From the NCBI RefSeq assembly GCF_002775205.1, contig NC_036456.1, positions 20,609,968 through 20,673,967 on the forward strand: a stretch of DNA of 64,000 nt, written 5' to 3'. Positions 30,652-41,440 of this stretch are shown here, in pieces. The position numbers and the translations under genes are program-made. The notes beneath the pieces are model-generated. The model made no database searches and was not told the DNA's origin. It saw only the letters and a list, made by a program, of their open reading frames with translations. Source of the DNA: Xiphophorus maculatus. Lineage: Eukaryota; Chordata; Actinopteri; Cyprinodontiformes; Poeciliidae. Within the stretch, counting starts at the first letter, position 1, and each line of letters starts with the position of its first letter.

Positions 30652-30697
<46 letters not shown>

Positions 30698-30899
30698 TGT
30701 GGGTGGGTGTGTGTGTGTGTGTGGGTGTGTGTGTGTGTGTGTGTGCTGCAGGCCACACTGGATCAGTCTATATTTAGCCTCTGCTTTTATTTCCTGAATA
30801 GAGAGAGAGCCAGGCGGCGGGCGATCGAAGTCAGTCAGATAGTTTCCATCTGAGACAGAGTGTGTGTTATGAGTGTGTGTGTTATGAGAGAGTGTGTAT

Positions 30900-30934
<35 letters not shown>

Positions 30935-33900
30935 CCCTCTTTACACTGATCGCTGCTGGTCAGAGCTGTTGACGGCTGCCTGCTGCTGATTGGCTCTGGC
31001 TGAGATCCAAGCAGCTGATTGGTTGATCTTTGATCCACGTTCTGATCACCTGTCGGCCTCCTGCTGCTCCTGGTGCATTGTGGGTAGTGTAGGAGGAGCT
31101 TGGGGCTGCCCTGCTGTAAGCGTGTTCAGTTTCAGCAGCGCAGCGAAGGAGACGGAGCTGCTGCTGGAGGAGCCTCGGTGGGTGCAGCTTTAGTGGGCGG
31201 AGCTTTAGTGGGCGGAGCCTCAGCCTCACGCACCTGCTCTCTCCACCTGCAGACAACCAGTTCAGGATGTCCATCCTGGAGCGGCTGGAGCAGATGGAGC
31301 GCCGGATGGCGGAGATGGCGGCTCGGGATGGCCATCATCATCATCATCATCATCAGCAGCAGCAGAGTGGGAACCAGCTGGCCACGCCCCCTCCTCTACC
31401 TGACGACCAGCAGCAGGTAGGTCCGGTCCAGTTTACTCTGTGGTTCCTGTCTGAACGTCCAGACAGCAGGTTCAATCCGACCCGCTGCAGGTTCCGAGGT
31501 TCTAGTTCTGTGGCTCTGGCCCGGTTCTGGCCCGGCTGCTGGTTCTGGTTCTGTGGTTCTGGCCCAGTTCTGGCCCGGCTGTGGCTCCGCCCCCTCTGGC
31601 TGATGTCATGGGATTTTGTCGGATGGAGTCCAGGAGTTAAAATAGCCGCAGTGAGACGGAGAGGAGTTGGACCTGGACCAAAACAAGTACTGCTGGTCCT
31701 CAGAGGGTTTCCTCTGAAGGTTCTGACCCAGACCGGACCCGGCTGGCAGAACTCTGACTCTGAGCAGAACCAGGCCAGAACCAGGCCAGAGACGGACCAG
31801 AGGAAACTCTCTGGTTCCTGGAAAGCAGAAATAATCCTTTTAAAGCAGCTAAATCTGGAACCAGCTCAGTGCTAACGTCAGTCCTCAGGCTGCGGGTCAG
31901 AACCTTCAGAACCAGCCACAGGGTTTCCTACCGAGAGCCAGCTCAGCCCGGTGGCGCCGAGGCGGTCCGATGCGTTTCGTTTCATGATGTCAACTTAAGG
32001 TCAGGAAAAGACAATATTACTGGGTAATTAAATGTTACTGGGAAACTTCGGCAGTGAAACAATTTTTATTCTTAAAAACAGAAAATCAAAAAATCAAATT
32101 AAAATGAATATCATGTATTCGTACTTCTGTTTAATCCAAATTAAGTCAGTGGCTCCATAAGGCCCCCCAGGGCTTCAGGGGCCCATAAATGCTAATAGCT
32201 GTTAGAGGTGCTGATGGTTTTAGCAGCAAGAGGGGCCCCTAGGTCAGATTCTGCCCCAGGCCTCATGCAGCCTTGGACCGGCCCTGCAGGATGAGTTCAA
32301 TCTGCTGCACTGAGCAGAGATGAGCAACAAACTGAGATTTAATTCAATGCTGCTAATGTGGCTTTAGCAGCTCTAACATTTCTGAGTTTTAACAAGAGAC
32401 AGAAACTGTTTTGGTTGCTCCAGTTTATGGGACGAGTTTTTCAGATCTCTGGACTCATTAACTCTGACTGACTAAGTGGACAAAACATTTCATATGGTTT
32501 GATTCTTCATGTAACTGGAAAAATTATCCTAAAAATAATAATAAAATAATATAAAACCAGCGTGAAGCTCCTCACCGGCTGAACCTGCATGATGAGGTTA
32601 GCGCTGGTTGGTTAGCCGCTAACGCTCCGACCAACCAGAACACAGACATGAACTTTACAGGGAAGACAGCGCCACACGCTGGGCAGCGTATAAACACCTC
32701 GTATAAGTTGTTCACAAAGGTAAATCTGTCTCCCTCAACATATACTTCTGAAAGTGAGAGCTGTGCAACCAGAGCTAACGAGTTTAAACTCCGACCTTGA
32801 TGTGGATTTCTCCAAAGAATCATGATTCCTCACAGAGGGTTGATGTAAATATCCATCCAGGTCATCTTGTGTCCAGTTTGAGTGGAAGGAGGCGAGCGAT
32901 CCCGCTGAGGTAAACTTAAAGATACAGCAGCAGCAGCTGTGTGATTGGTGGCTCTCCCAGCTTTAAATGCATGAAATATAAACGTATCTGTTAGGAATAA
33001 ATTTGCTCCGTCAGTGAAACGCTCTGAGCAACAGAGAGACTTGCAATGCGGGTTTAAACTAAAAAAAAAGGCAATTCTTTTTTTTTCAATTATTAATTTT
33101 TCTTTAAAAAACAAAGCAACGCTTAGCCTGGCGGGGGGCTAGTAAAGCATGACGGGCTGCCAGGTTTATGATACACTGGGGGAAACCCTGGCCAGGTGTT
33201 TAGAGGACGACTGAACCGTCACCTGGTCCTGAAATGACTCTGACTCGGCTCCGCTGGACAGACTGCGTCACGCCGTGGGCGGGGCAAGCAGGTCAGGTGA
33301 CCTGGAACGATGGCAGTCGCCATTTTATCCGCCTGATGCCAGGAAGTTCCTCCGTCGGCGTCTGACAGGACGGGTTAGTCGGTCACGCCGGTGACTGGTC
33401 TCTGTCCCTCCCAGTGTTCCCAGTGGTTTGAGAGGAGGATCGTTGGTGTGTGTGAGCGGATGATGAGAGGAGCGTGTTGGGGAGGAAGAGGAGAGAGTCT
33501 TCATCACCCAGCAGGTCACCGTGGCATGACGCTGCTGCACCTGGCGGCTGCCCAGGGCTACACCCACCTGATCCACACCCTGATCCACTGGAGGTAAGGC
33601 AGGCGGCCGTCCTGGCTCCGCCCTCATGATGACGTCATGTCCTGTCTCAGGCCGATGTCACTTCCTGCAGGGCGATGAGCAGCGACAGTCTGGACCTGGA
33701 ACAGGAAGTGGACCCCTTGAACGTCGACCACTTCTCCTGCACGCCGCTGGTAAGCCCCCGCCTGACTGCCAGTTGCTGTGGCGGCGTTGCCGTGGTGACG
33801 GGCACCCTGTGCGTTCCAGATGTGGGCGTGCGCTCTGGGCCACCAGAGGGCAGCAGAGCTACTGTACAGCTGGAACGGCCTGGCGCTGGGGATCCCCGAC

Positions 33901-36900
33901 TCGCTGGGCCGCCTGCCGCTCGCCGTGGCGCGCTCCCGCGGCCACACCCGCCTCGCCACCACGCTGGAGGAGCTGCACACGCAGCGCGCTCAGGCGGCCA
34001 CCAGGGACCGCCCGCCGCCATCCCCTCTGTCCACCAGCCTGGACACAGGTAACCCCGCCTCCTGCTGTCACCTGACCTCATCCGGCTCTCTGATTGGCTG
34101 TAAGAGTCTCCTGTCTCCTCCAGGTCTCAGCTCCTCCAGCAGTCTCCCCTCACCCAGCGACCCGTCCTCGCCGTCCCCCAGCTCCGCCTACTCCAGTGGC
34201 CCCGCCCCCATGGACACCTCCCCCTCGTCTCCATCATCGCTCTCCTCTTCCTCGCTGCCCGTCTCTCCTCCGTCTCCGTCCTTCACACAGTCCACCGTTC
34301 CCTCGGAGGAGCCTAACCGGACCGTCAGCACAGGTAACCCAGGTAACGGCGCCTCCTCACCGATTCCCAGTCAGAGCGCAGAGTGACAATGACTGGCCCA
34401 GTCTGGCCCAGTCTGGTTCAGTCTGGTTCTGTTCATTGAAAAATGAAATTAAACACAGGCTAACGGAGGGCTAGGCTAGCCTGGGAGGCTAACAGGTTGC
34501 TAGCTTGTGAGGCTAACTCAGGGCTAGGCTAGCCTGGGAGGCTAACTGGGTGCTAGCTTGTGAGGCTAACTCAGGGCTAGGCTAGCCTGGGAGGCTAACA
34601 GGTTGCTAGCTTGTGAGGCTAACTCAGGGCTAGGCTAGCCTGGGAGGCTAACAGGGTGCTAGCTTGTGAGGCTAACTCAGGGCTAGGCAAGCCTGGGAGG
34701 CTAACAGGGTGCTAGCTTGTGAGGCTAACTCAGGGCTAAGCTAGCCTGGGAGGCTAGCAGGGGCTAATCCCAGCCGTTCTGAGTGGAGACACCAAGCTGT
34801 TGTCTTCTGTCCATCTGACCTCACCGTGACCTTTGCTCCTTGGCTGATGACCCAACAGGATGATCGTCCTCCATGTTGTTCTCAGTCTCACAGGTTTATT
34901 GTCTTCATGCAGGTTATTATGGGATGTCTTTACTGGTTTTATACATAGATGATTGAATCTAAAATGTCAATAAAGACGTTTTTAGGTGCCAGCTAATAAA
35001 GGTGAAAGCTCTGACCTCTGACCTCTCTCCCAGGTTTAACCGCCAGCGGCTCCAGAGACCTGATGGACTACAACAACGCCCCGCCCACAGACACGCCCCC
35101 TCAGAGCGCGGGGCGGCGGGCGCTGCTGGAGGAGCAGCTGCTGCGCTACGGCGAGAACGCCGAGAACGAAGGAGAGGAGGAGGAGTACCTGGAGGACGAG
35201 GTGCTGCAGGTAGGCTGGAGCTCCAGGTGCAGGTTGTCATGCCGACCGGGCTGGTCTAACGGAGCCTCTGCGCCCAGCAGGTGGACATGGCGACGCTGGC
35301 GGAGCAGATCATCGAGGCGACGCCGGAGCGAATCAAACAGGAGGATTTCCCCCTGGGGGCGGAGTCTCCGCTCAGAGAGAGGCGGGACAACCCGGCCATC
35401 CAGGACACCTGGTTGGCCACTTACCTGGAGACGGTGGACAGCCAGTCCCCGCCCAGGTGAGCCTGACGGAGCTGGACCGGAACCAGAACCAGAACCAGAA
35501 CCAGAACCAACAGCTCTGTGTTTCTGCTACAGGCGGGTCTGCCCCCCCTCGCCGCTCAGCGCTCTGGCTCTCCAGAGGCTCCGCCCCCCATCGTCCGCGG
35601 CGTGGGCGGAGTTCCTGAACGCATCGGCCAATGGGAAGATGGAGAGAGACTTCGCTCTGCTGACGCTGACAGACGGCGAGCAGAGGGAGCTGTACGAGGC
35701 CGCCCGCATCATCCAGAACGCCTTCCGCCGATACAAGGTAACCATGGCGACTGCCTGAGCAGGATGCACTGCCCCCTGCTGGCTTGATGGACGCATTACT
35801 CCTCTGTGTGTGTGCAGGGTCGAAGGTTAAAGGAGCAGCAGGACATGGCGGCCGCCGTCATCCAGAGGTGCTACAGGAAGTACAAACAGGTGTGCTTTCA
35901 ATAAACTTTATTTAACAAATAAATCTTATCTTATCTTAAAAAAAAAAAAAAAAGTGGCACTAAATTCAAAGGCATAAGAACTTCTGCTCTTGACACCACT
36001 TTGTTAAAAATGTAAATTCTGTTGTGACACTTCCAGGCGCTGCAACCATCTTCTGATGTCTATTTATTTCTCATTTTGTACTATTTATTTCTTTATCTTT
36101 GTATATTATGTATATACACATAACCTGCATCTTAACTCGAGTCGAGCAAATCTCAATCTGGTTGTAATCTGTTGATGACAATGACAAATAAATCTGATCT
36201 TATCTTATTTAAAAAAGACAAAATGTTCAGCATTTAATGATCTCAACCAGATTATAGGAAAAACTGATCGGCAATGAATCAGTTCAGTCAGAAAATAAGA
36301 CAAAATATAAAACATCAAGGTGCTTTCTATTCAGAAACACACACACACACACACACACACACAGCAGGGTTTCCTCCAGTAAACCTGCTCAGCCTGGCGG
36401 TCCGCCATGTTTTTGTATTAAAGATGTTAAGTAGACAAGAAATCTAAAAGTATTACTGGGTCATTGAAACCATCTCCAGTGAAACTATCTAAACACACAG
36501 CCAGTTTTAAAAACAGCAAATCAAAAAATCCAATTAAAATGAATATCGATTATCTTCACTTCTGTTTAATCCAAAGTAAGTCAGCGGCTCCATCGGGCCC
36601 CCAGGGCTTCAGGGGCCACAATGATAATATTTTAACACAGAAACATTAATGTAACATTTATTTATTCAGATGATCAGTGGCGTTAAAGGAGCTGGCAAGT
36701 TTACTTTGTAAAAGTTCAAAGAACAATATTCACAGTTAGATTGTTTTGTTACCATAGCAACAATCTGATGCTGTGAATCTAATCTTTGACTTTGATCTGT
36801 TTGTTCACAAATACAAATTAATAAACTGTAATTATAACTGATTGTTTTCAGGTTGGCCAGTTAATCTACTCTCTCTCTCCCAGATTAAATCCAACCCAGA

Positions 36901-39057
36901 TTCTGTTAGAGATGCTGATGGTTTTAGCAGCAAGAGGGGCCCCTAGGTCAGATTCTGCCCCAGGCCTCATGCAGCCTTGGACCGGCCCTGCAGGATGAGT
37001 TCAATCTGCTGCACTGAGCAGAGATGAGCAACAAACTGAGATTTAATTCAATGCTGCTAATGTAGCTTTAGCAGCTCTAACATTTCTGTCTGTTGAGTTT
37101 TTAATGAAACAGAAACTGTGTAAAGCCTGGTGGGCTGCCAGGCTTATAATACACTGGGGGAAACCTGCAGAGAAAACACTCAGGAAAACTGACTTAACCA
37201 CTGACATATACAGTCATACAGTTCATGTTTACCTGAACCGTGTGTGTGTGTGTGTGTGTCCTCCACTAACGTCACTAACCTGCTGTCTCTCTCTCTCTGG
37301 TTAGCTAACATGGATAGCTCTGAAGGTAACCAGCTGTCAGTAGCTGTAGTGGTGTGTAGTCAGTGTGTAGTCCCCTGTGTGTGTTTGTGTGTGTGTGATG
37401 CGTGCAGCTGGGCCGGGTCTCAGATGTTTGTTCATCAGAACCAGGTTCAGGCCTTACCTGACCCTGTGACTCCGCCCCCGGCAGTACGCGCTCTACAAGA
37501 AGATGACCCAGGCGGCCATCTTGATCCAGTCCAAGTTCCGGTCGTACTACGAGCAGAAGCGGTTCCAGCAGAGCCGGCGGGCCGCCGTGCTGATCCAGCA
37601 GTACTACCGCAGCTACAAGGAGTACGAGAGGCTGAAGCAGGCGCCACGAGGGGGCGCCGCGCTCAACCCCAAGAGCAGGTACGGCGGCGGCCAGGGGCGG
37701 GGCGTCCGGGCTAACGCTAGGCGGTGCAGAGAGGGGAGAGACCAGCTGGGACCCAACGACCGGACCTGGTAACAGGCCTGACCCGGAGACGATGGTTTAA
37801 CTAGTAGTGACTCGGATGTCGTTTGACAAACCAGTCAACCATTGTGACTTGTTGACACGAGTCCATGACTGACCAAGTCGTTCAGTTGAATCTTATCATC
37901 TTTACTAAATTACCGTATTTTCCGCACTATAAGGCTCACCGCATTATAAGGCTCACCTTCAATGAATGGCCTATTTTAAAACTTTTTTCATATATAAGGC
38001 TCATAGAATAGATGCTACAGTAGAGGCTGCGGTTACGTTATGCATCCACTAGATGGAGCTGCGCTAAAGGGAATGTCAACGAAACAGTCAGATAGGTCAG
38101 TCAAACTTTATTAATAATTACAAACCAGCGTTCTGAAAACTCCCTTCATTCCCAAAATGAATAAAAAGCTGTTTTATTATTTTCCTGAGGTAAAGTCAGT
38201 GACGTGGTATTTTGGTGACACAGTTTATCTTTTAACAACAGCAAGGTATAACATATAGTGGAGGGGAACTTTTCCTCGATTCAATAAACACGTAAAAAAC
38301 AGTCTGATGCTGTTACGGTAAATCAAATCACAATATATATCCACTTCCACTATAACCATTGATTGGTTCATGTTAAATTCTCTGCTGCTGCTCTGTTCCC
38401 GTGTTCTACTGCATCACTGATCGCCTTGAGCTTAAACTGCGTCGTCAGCGTGTCTCTTAATAGGAGCCATTTTGGGGTCTTTACACAAAACCCAGCCTGC
38501 ACCGCGCGCTTCTTCTTCTACGGGGAAAATGAAGTCGGCGGCTGCTTACCGTAGTTACGAAACCTGTTGTGGCTCAATATTGGTCCATATATAAGGCGCA
38601 GTGGGTTATAAGGGTCACTGTCGGCTTTTGAGAAAATTGAAGGTTTTTAGGTGCGCCTTGTAGTTCGGAGAATACGGTAATTTTACAATTTAACAAACAT
38701 CGTGGACTTGGTTTCAGTAGAGTCTGACTCCAAGTCTCACGGTGTGACTAGAGTCCCTGCCGAGTCCCTGCCGTCTCTCAGCCGAGTCCTGCTGCTCCTG
38801 GTCCGTCAGAGTAAAGACTCGTTGTCTGACCAGTTCCTGGTTTGTCCAGCAGGGGGTCGTTCCTGACCAAGAAGCAGGACCAGGCGGCCAGGAAGATCAT
38901 GAGGTTCCTGCGGCGCTGTAGACACAGGTCAGGCAGAGGAAGTGACATCATGACCTGTCCTCATGATGTCACTTCCTCTAACGGCCACTGCTGTTTCCTC
39001 AGGATCAAAGAGCTGAAGCAGAGCAGGGAGCTGGAGCGGAGAGGACTGACCACGTAG
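23672..39057 (+). CDS. camta2: Calmodulin-binding transcription activator 2
   Basis: CAMTA2 is a nuclear transcription factor or co-activator with a CG-1 DNA-binding domain. Coding exons: 23672-23705, 24769-24872, 25801-25868, 25945-26080, 26174-26245, 26513-26660, 26734-26862, 26939-27143, 27687-28564, 28643-29224, 29296-29422, 29985-30119, 31253-31416, 33415-33593, 33671-33749, 33820-34048, 34124-34333, 35034-35209, 35281-35456, 35533-35737, 35818-35889, 37305-37325, 37485-37678, 38853-38927 and 39003-39057. All junction phases agree except for one extra base in exon 27687-28564. The total is about 1483 residues (human about 1200); much of the excess is Ser/Pro-rich low-complexity sequence. 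Domains in order: CG-1 ([39 protein letters not shown]), acidic/Ser-Pro region, TIG ([13 protein letters not shown]), ankyrin repeats ([35 protein letters not shown]), IQ motifs ([42 protein letters not shown]) and the basic tail [15 protein letters not shown]. Possible AATAAA near 39731. Confidence 0.96.
24156..24375. mobile_element. Foldback MITE-like element in camta2 intron
   Basis: It starts AGACCAGGGGTGTCCAACTC with CGCTGTCCTGCCGTGTCTAG, and a partly complementary part (CATCTAGACACGGAGGAGAT, GACTGGTTGGACTTGG) follows. This is the layout of a very common fish palindromic repeat. The arms have diverged. Confidence 0.55.
24375..24520 (+). repeat. GGAT/GGGT tetranucleotide repeat
   Basis: Irregular GGATGGATGGGT units, interrupted by ATGGATGATGG, directly after the MITE-like element. 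The encoded Trp/Gly/Asp frames are repeat artefacts. Confidence 0.85.
25075..25797 (+). repeat. 27-bp minisatellite, about 26 copies, in camta2 intron
   Basis: The unit is CCGTCCCTGTGTCGGTTCTT plus TAAAGAG. Variants with CTTTGAAAG or AACCATCC recur in the same order in two blocks (25083-25320 and 25383-25760), so a block of about 300 bases was itself duplicated. The array fills most of the intron and ends three bases before the branch/acceptor region of the exon at 25801. Because 27 is a multiple of 3, frames reading KEPSLCRFF stay open. Confidence 0.93.
26283..26366 (+). repeat. 17-bp tandem repeat
   Basis: Four copies of GACCTCCTGAGGGGGCC in a camta2 intron. Confidence 0.85.
27280..27625 (+). 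repeat. CTGTAGC(CGTAG) degenerate minisatellite in camta2 intron
   Basis: Repeats of TAGCTCTGTAGCCGTAGTTC in 10- to 14-base steps occupy most of the intron before exon 27687. The long minus-strand open frame across it is a repeat artefact. Confidence 0.85.
29620..29965 (+). repeat. 27-bp minisatellite in camta2 intron before exon 29985
   Basis: About thirteen copies of GTTCTGATGGACCCGTCTGT plus CTCTGGG. Two higher-order blocks show the same variant order (GTGTGTCC, GTGTGTCTC, GGTTGTGATGG). It ends about 20 bases before the acceptor and probably includes the branch-point region. Minus-strand frames reading GPSEPRD are artefacts. Confidence 0.92.
30655..30745 (+). repeat. GT microsatellite with GGGT interruptions
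   Basis: About 90 bases of GT with GTGGGTGTGTGGGTGGGT interruptions in a camta2 intron. A second GT run is at 30898-30932. Confidence 0.93.
31919..33190. mobile_element. hAT-like DNA transposon copy 1 in camta2 intron
   Basis: The left end CAGGGTTTCCTACCGAGAGC and right end ACACTGGGGGAAACCCTG are inverted repeats. The internal sequence (GCAGCAAGAGGGGCCCCTAG, ATGCAGCCTTGGACCGGCCC) is shared with the copy at 36365-37167. This copy is longer. No transposase frame is visible, so it is non-autonomous. The hAT label rests on the look of the ends only. Confidence 0.75.
34470..34770 (+). repeat. 53-bp minisatellite in camta2 intron
   Basis: About five and a half copies of a unit beginning CTAACTCAGGGCTAGGCTAG and ending GTTGCTAGCTTGTGAGG. 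It is made largely of GCTAG/CTAGC words, so each unit can fold on itself. Confidence 0.9.
36365..37167. mobile_element. hAT-like DNA transposon copy 2 in camta2 intron
   Basis: The left end CAGGGTTTCCTCCAGTAAAC and right end ATACACTGGGGGAAACCTG form inverted repeats. The inner 36900-37090 is almost identical to 32210-32400 of copy 1. The insertion lies in the intron just before the 21-nt microexon. Confidence 0.8.
37305..37325 (+). CDS. camta2: 21-nt microexon of camta2 (LTWIALK)
   Basis: Between TTAG and GTAACC lie exactly seven codons, LTWIALK. This is the sequence that joins the second and third IQ regions in human CAMTA2 ([20 protein letters not shown]). Both neighbouring junctions are phase 0, so skipping it would keep the frame. 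It is too short for ordinary ORF detection. Confidence 0.92.
37800..38830. mobile_element. Nested DNA elements in camta2 intron, inner MITE at 37912-38682
   Basis: The inner element has inverted ends TACCGTATTTTCCGCACTAT and, at the right, GTTCGGAGAATACGGTA, with inner GGCTCACC/GGTGCGCC repeats that also pair. It is about 770 bases with no gene. It splits a stretch rich in GACTCGAGTCC-like words (37800-37900 and 38690-38830), of the kind also seen at 8745-8890, so an older element was hit by a younger one. Confidence 0.75.
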
Positions 39058-40712
39058 AGGGACAGGAGGAGGACAGAGACGTGTCGTCCTGTCCCTCAGC
39101 GTCTCCTGATGGTCTGCAGCTTCTGGCCGGTCAGGACTCCCAGCGCTCCGTCTGGTTCTGGTCTTTGTGGACCGGCGCCTGCGTCGGAACGGCGCCTGAC
39201 AGACGCAGCGCGGGGCGCATCCGGCCCATCGGCTCTGCTAGCTCTCCTGCTAGCGCTGCTCTGAAGTACTGACCTTTGACCTTTCAGACAAATCACAGCT
39301 TCTTCTATTTAAACCCATAATAGAGAGTAGAGCTTCTATTTATTACAGCATGAACTGTGTGTCGGCGTGTGTGTGTGTATGTATGTGTGTGTGTGTAGGG
39401 GTGTCGGTGTGTGTGTGTGTATGTATGTGTGTGTGTGTGTAGGGGTGTCAGCGTGTGTGTGTGTATGTATGTGTGGGTGTGTGTGTGTGTTTTGCACTGA
39501 CTGAAGTCTAGCCCCTCTTTACCTCCCAGTTGCTTTTGTAAATCCAGCTGCCAGACAGAGACTGAAGGAAGCATGTCTGGACCAGATCCTGATCCTGGTT
39601 CTGGTTCTGGTTCTGGTTCTGTTCAGTCCGGCCTGCAGCCTCCAGTCTCTGTTCTTCAGCCGTTGCAGTGAATCTTTTTGCACGACTTCCTGTTTCCTGG
39701 TTGTTCTGAAAACGAGACGTGAAGTTCTGACAATAAATCATCTGATTGTTCCTCAAGTCTGATTGGTTCCTGCTCTGACAGAACCTCTGACCCGACAGAA
39801 CCTCTGACCCAGCAGAACCTCTGACCCGTCTGAGGCTCTGTCCTCCATCTTGGGGTTTCTGGTCTGTTTTTCTTCCATATTTTGCTTCTTTGATCCGAAC
39901 TCGTCTGCAGGGCTGGAGAACAGAACCTGAAACTGGGCTCGGTCGAGTCCAGGACTCGGGTCCAGACCTGGCAGAGGGACAGGAGTCCAAGAACAAGTCA
40001 GAACTACCAAGTGAGTAAAAGTTAGTTTGTTCCATCAGGAACCAGGAAATAAACCGTAATGGATCCATAAAGGGTTAAAGTCGTTCTTCTTCTTCTTCTT
40101 CTCTGGTTTCTGGTCCCATCGATTCATTTCCTGCTGACTGACTGACACGAGTGGGAATCAGTTCATCTGGAGTGGATTGTGTTTCACTTCGTCTTTACAG
40201 TTCAGTTTTAACGGTTCAGTTCTAACGGTTCAGTTTAACAGTTCAGTTCTAACGGTTCGGTTTTAACAGTTCAGTTCTAATGGTTCAGTTCTAACGGTTC
40301 AGTTTTACAGTGCGTTTGTAGCCGTCTAGCTGAATCTGTTCCTCCATTCAGAATCAAACTTCTCCACGTTGATGATATTTTAGTTCCATCAGAAATCAAA
40401 TCAAACACAAAATCTGCTCTGGAGTGACGCTAGCAGATTAGCTAGTAGCTAGCAGATTAGCTAGTAGCTAGCAGATTCCAGTGTTTCTGGAAACACTGGA
40501 AAACAGGAGCGGTGACCTCTGGGAAGGTCATTAAGGGGATCGTACCGACGCCTCCTGTCCTGGAGAGTGAAGCAGGGAAGATGGTGGAAAGACGGACAGG
40601 AAGTAGAAATATTCTCTGTCCTTGGTTCTGCTGGGTTTTCCTTTCCTGTTTCCTGTTGGTCGTTTCTCCAGATAAAAGCTCAGCCCTCAGAATGAGGCAG
40701 GAGAACCATCAA

Positions 40713-40753
<41 letters not shown>

Positions 40754-41300
40754 GACCCCGACTGGTTCATGTACTGAATCAGTTCCTCCATGAATGAATC
40801 ACCTGAAAGTTCTGGTTCTCCTGTCAGGAAGATGGAGATCTTGATCTACAGTTGTTTCTCCAGCAGCTTTCAGGATGAAGGTCCGGAGGACTACAGCTCC
40901 CATCATGCACCTGGTTTCATAAACTACATACATGTTGCTGCTGCTCACATAATGCAGCGGTGACCCAATAATAGTTTTGTTTAATCTCCTGCTTCACCAC
41001 ACAGACACTCAGTCTGTTCCAGTGAAGGTTCACTCACCTCAGGATGCTAAACTCTTCAGCTGATGATCGAGCCTCTGATTGTTTCAGAGTGAAACTCAGC
41101 CAGCTGGGGGCGCTCTACAGAGGACTGGGGCTTCATCAGCAGACTGCTCTGATGGAAATAATCCAGATTATGATGTCACAGTAGCAGGACACACTGTCAT
41201 CCCAACACACACACACACACACCACAGGAGACAGGGGACATGATAAATGGCCTATTCCAAGGCCAGTAAGAAGAGACATGAGCTCCAGACTCAGCCTGGA
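39058..41300. other. Convergent region after camta2 and before the lectin genes
   Basis: Probably the camta2 3' UTR, then intergenic DNA. It holds GT-rich tandem repeats (39360-39495), a CAGTTCTAACGGTT minisatellite (40195-40315) and a CA tract (40712-40750). No exon is seen. Confidence 0.55.
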
Positions 41301-41310
41301 TTAAAACGTC

Positions 41311-41316
41311 TTTATT
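41311..41316 (-). terminator. Polyadenylation signal of lectin gene A
   Basis: TTTATT on the + strand (AATAAA on -) lies about 125 bases past the stop codon of the first lectin gene. Confidence 0.7.
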
Positions 41317-41440
41317 TGACACATGAACAGGAACCAACTGGAAACGGAGAAGCTGGTCAAACTGGGACGTCTCTCAGGACCAGCAGGACCAGCGTTGGGC
41401 TCGTTCTGCTCCCGGCCAGCAGGGGGCAGCAGGCGGCGGC

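Noticed and set aside
39081-39272. 63-residue plus-strand frame just after camta2
   Set aside because: It lies in the probable camta2 3' UTR and shows no domain, conserved text or splice signal.
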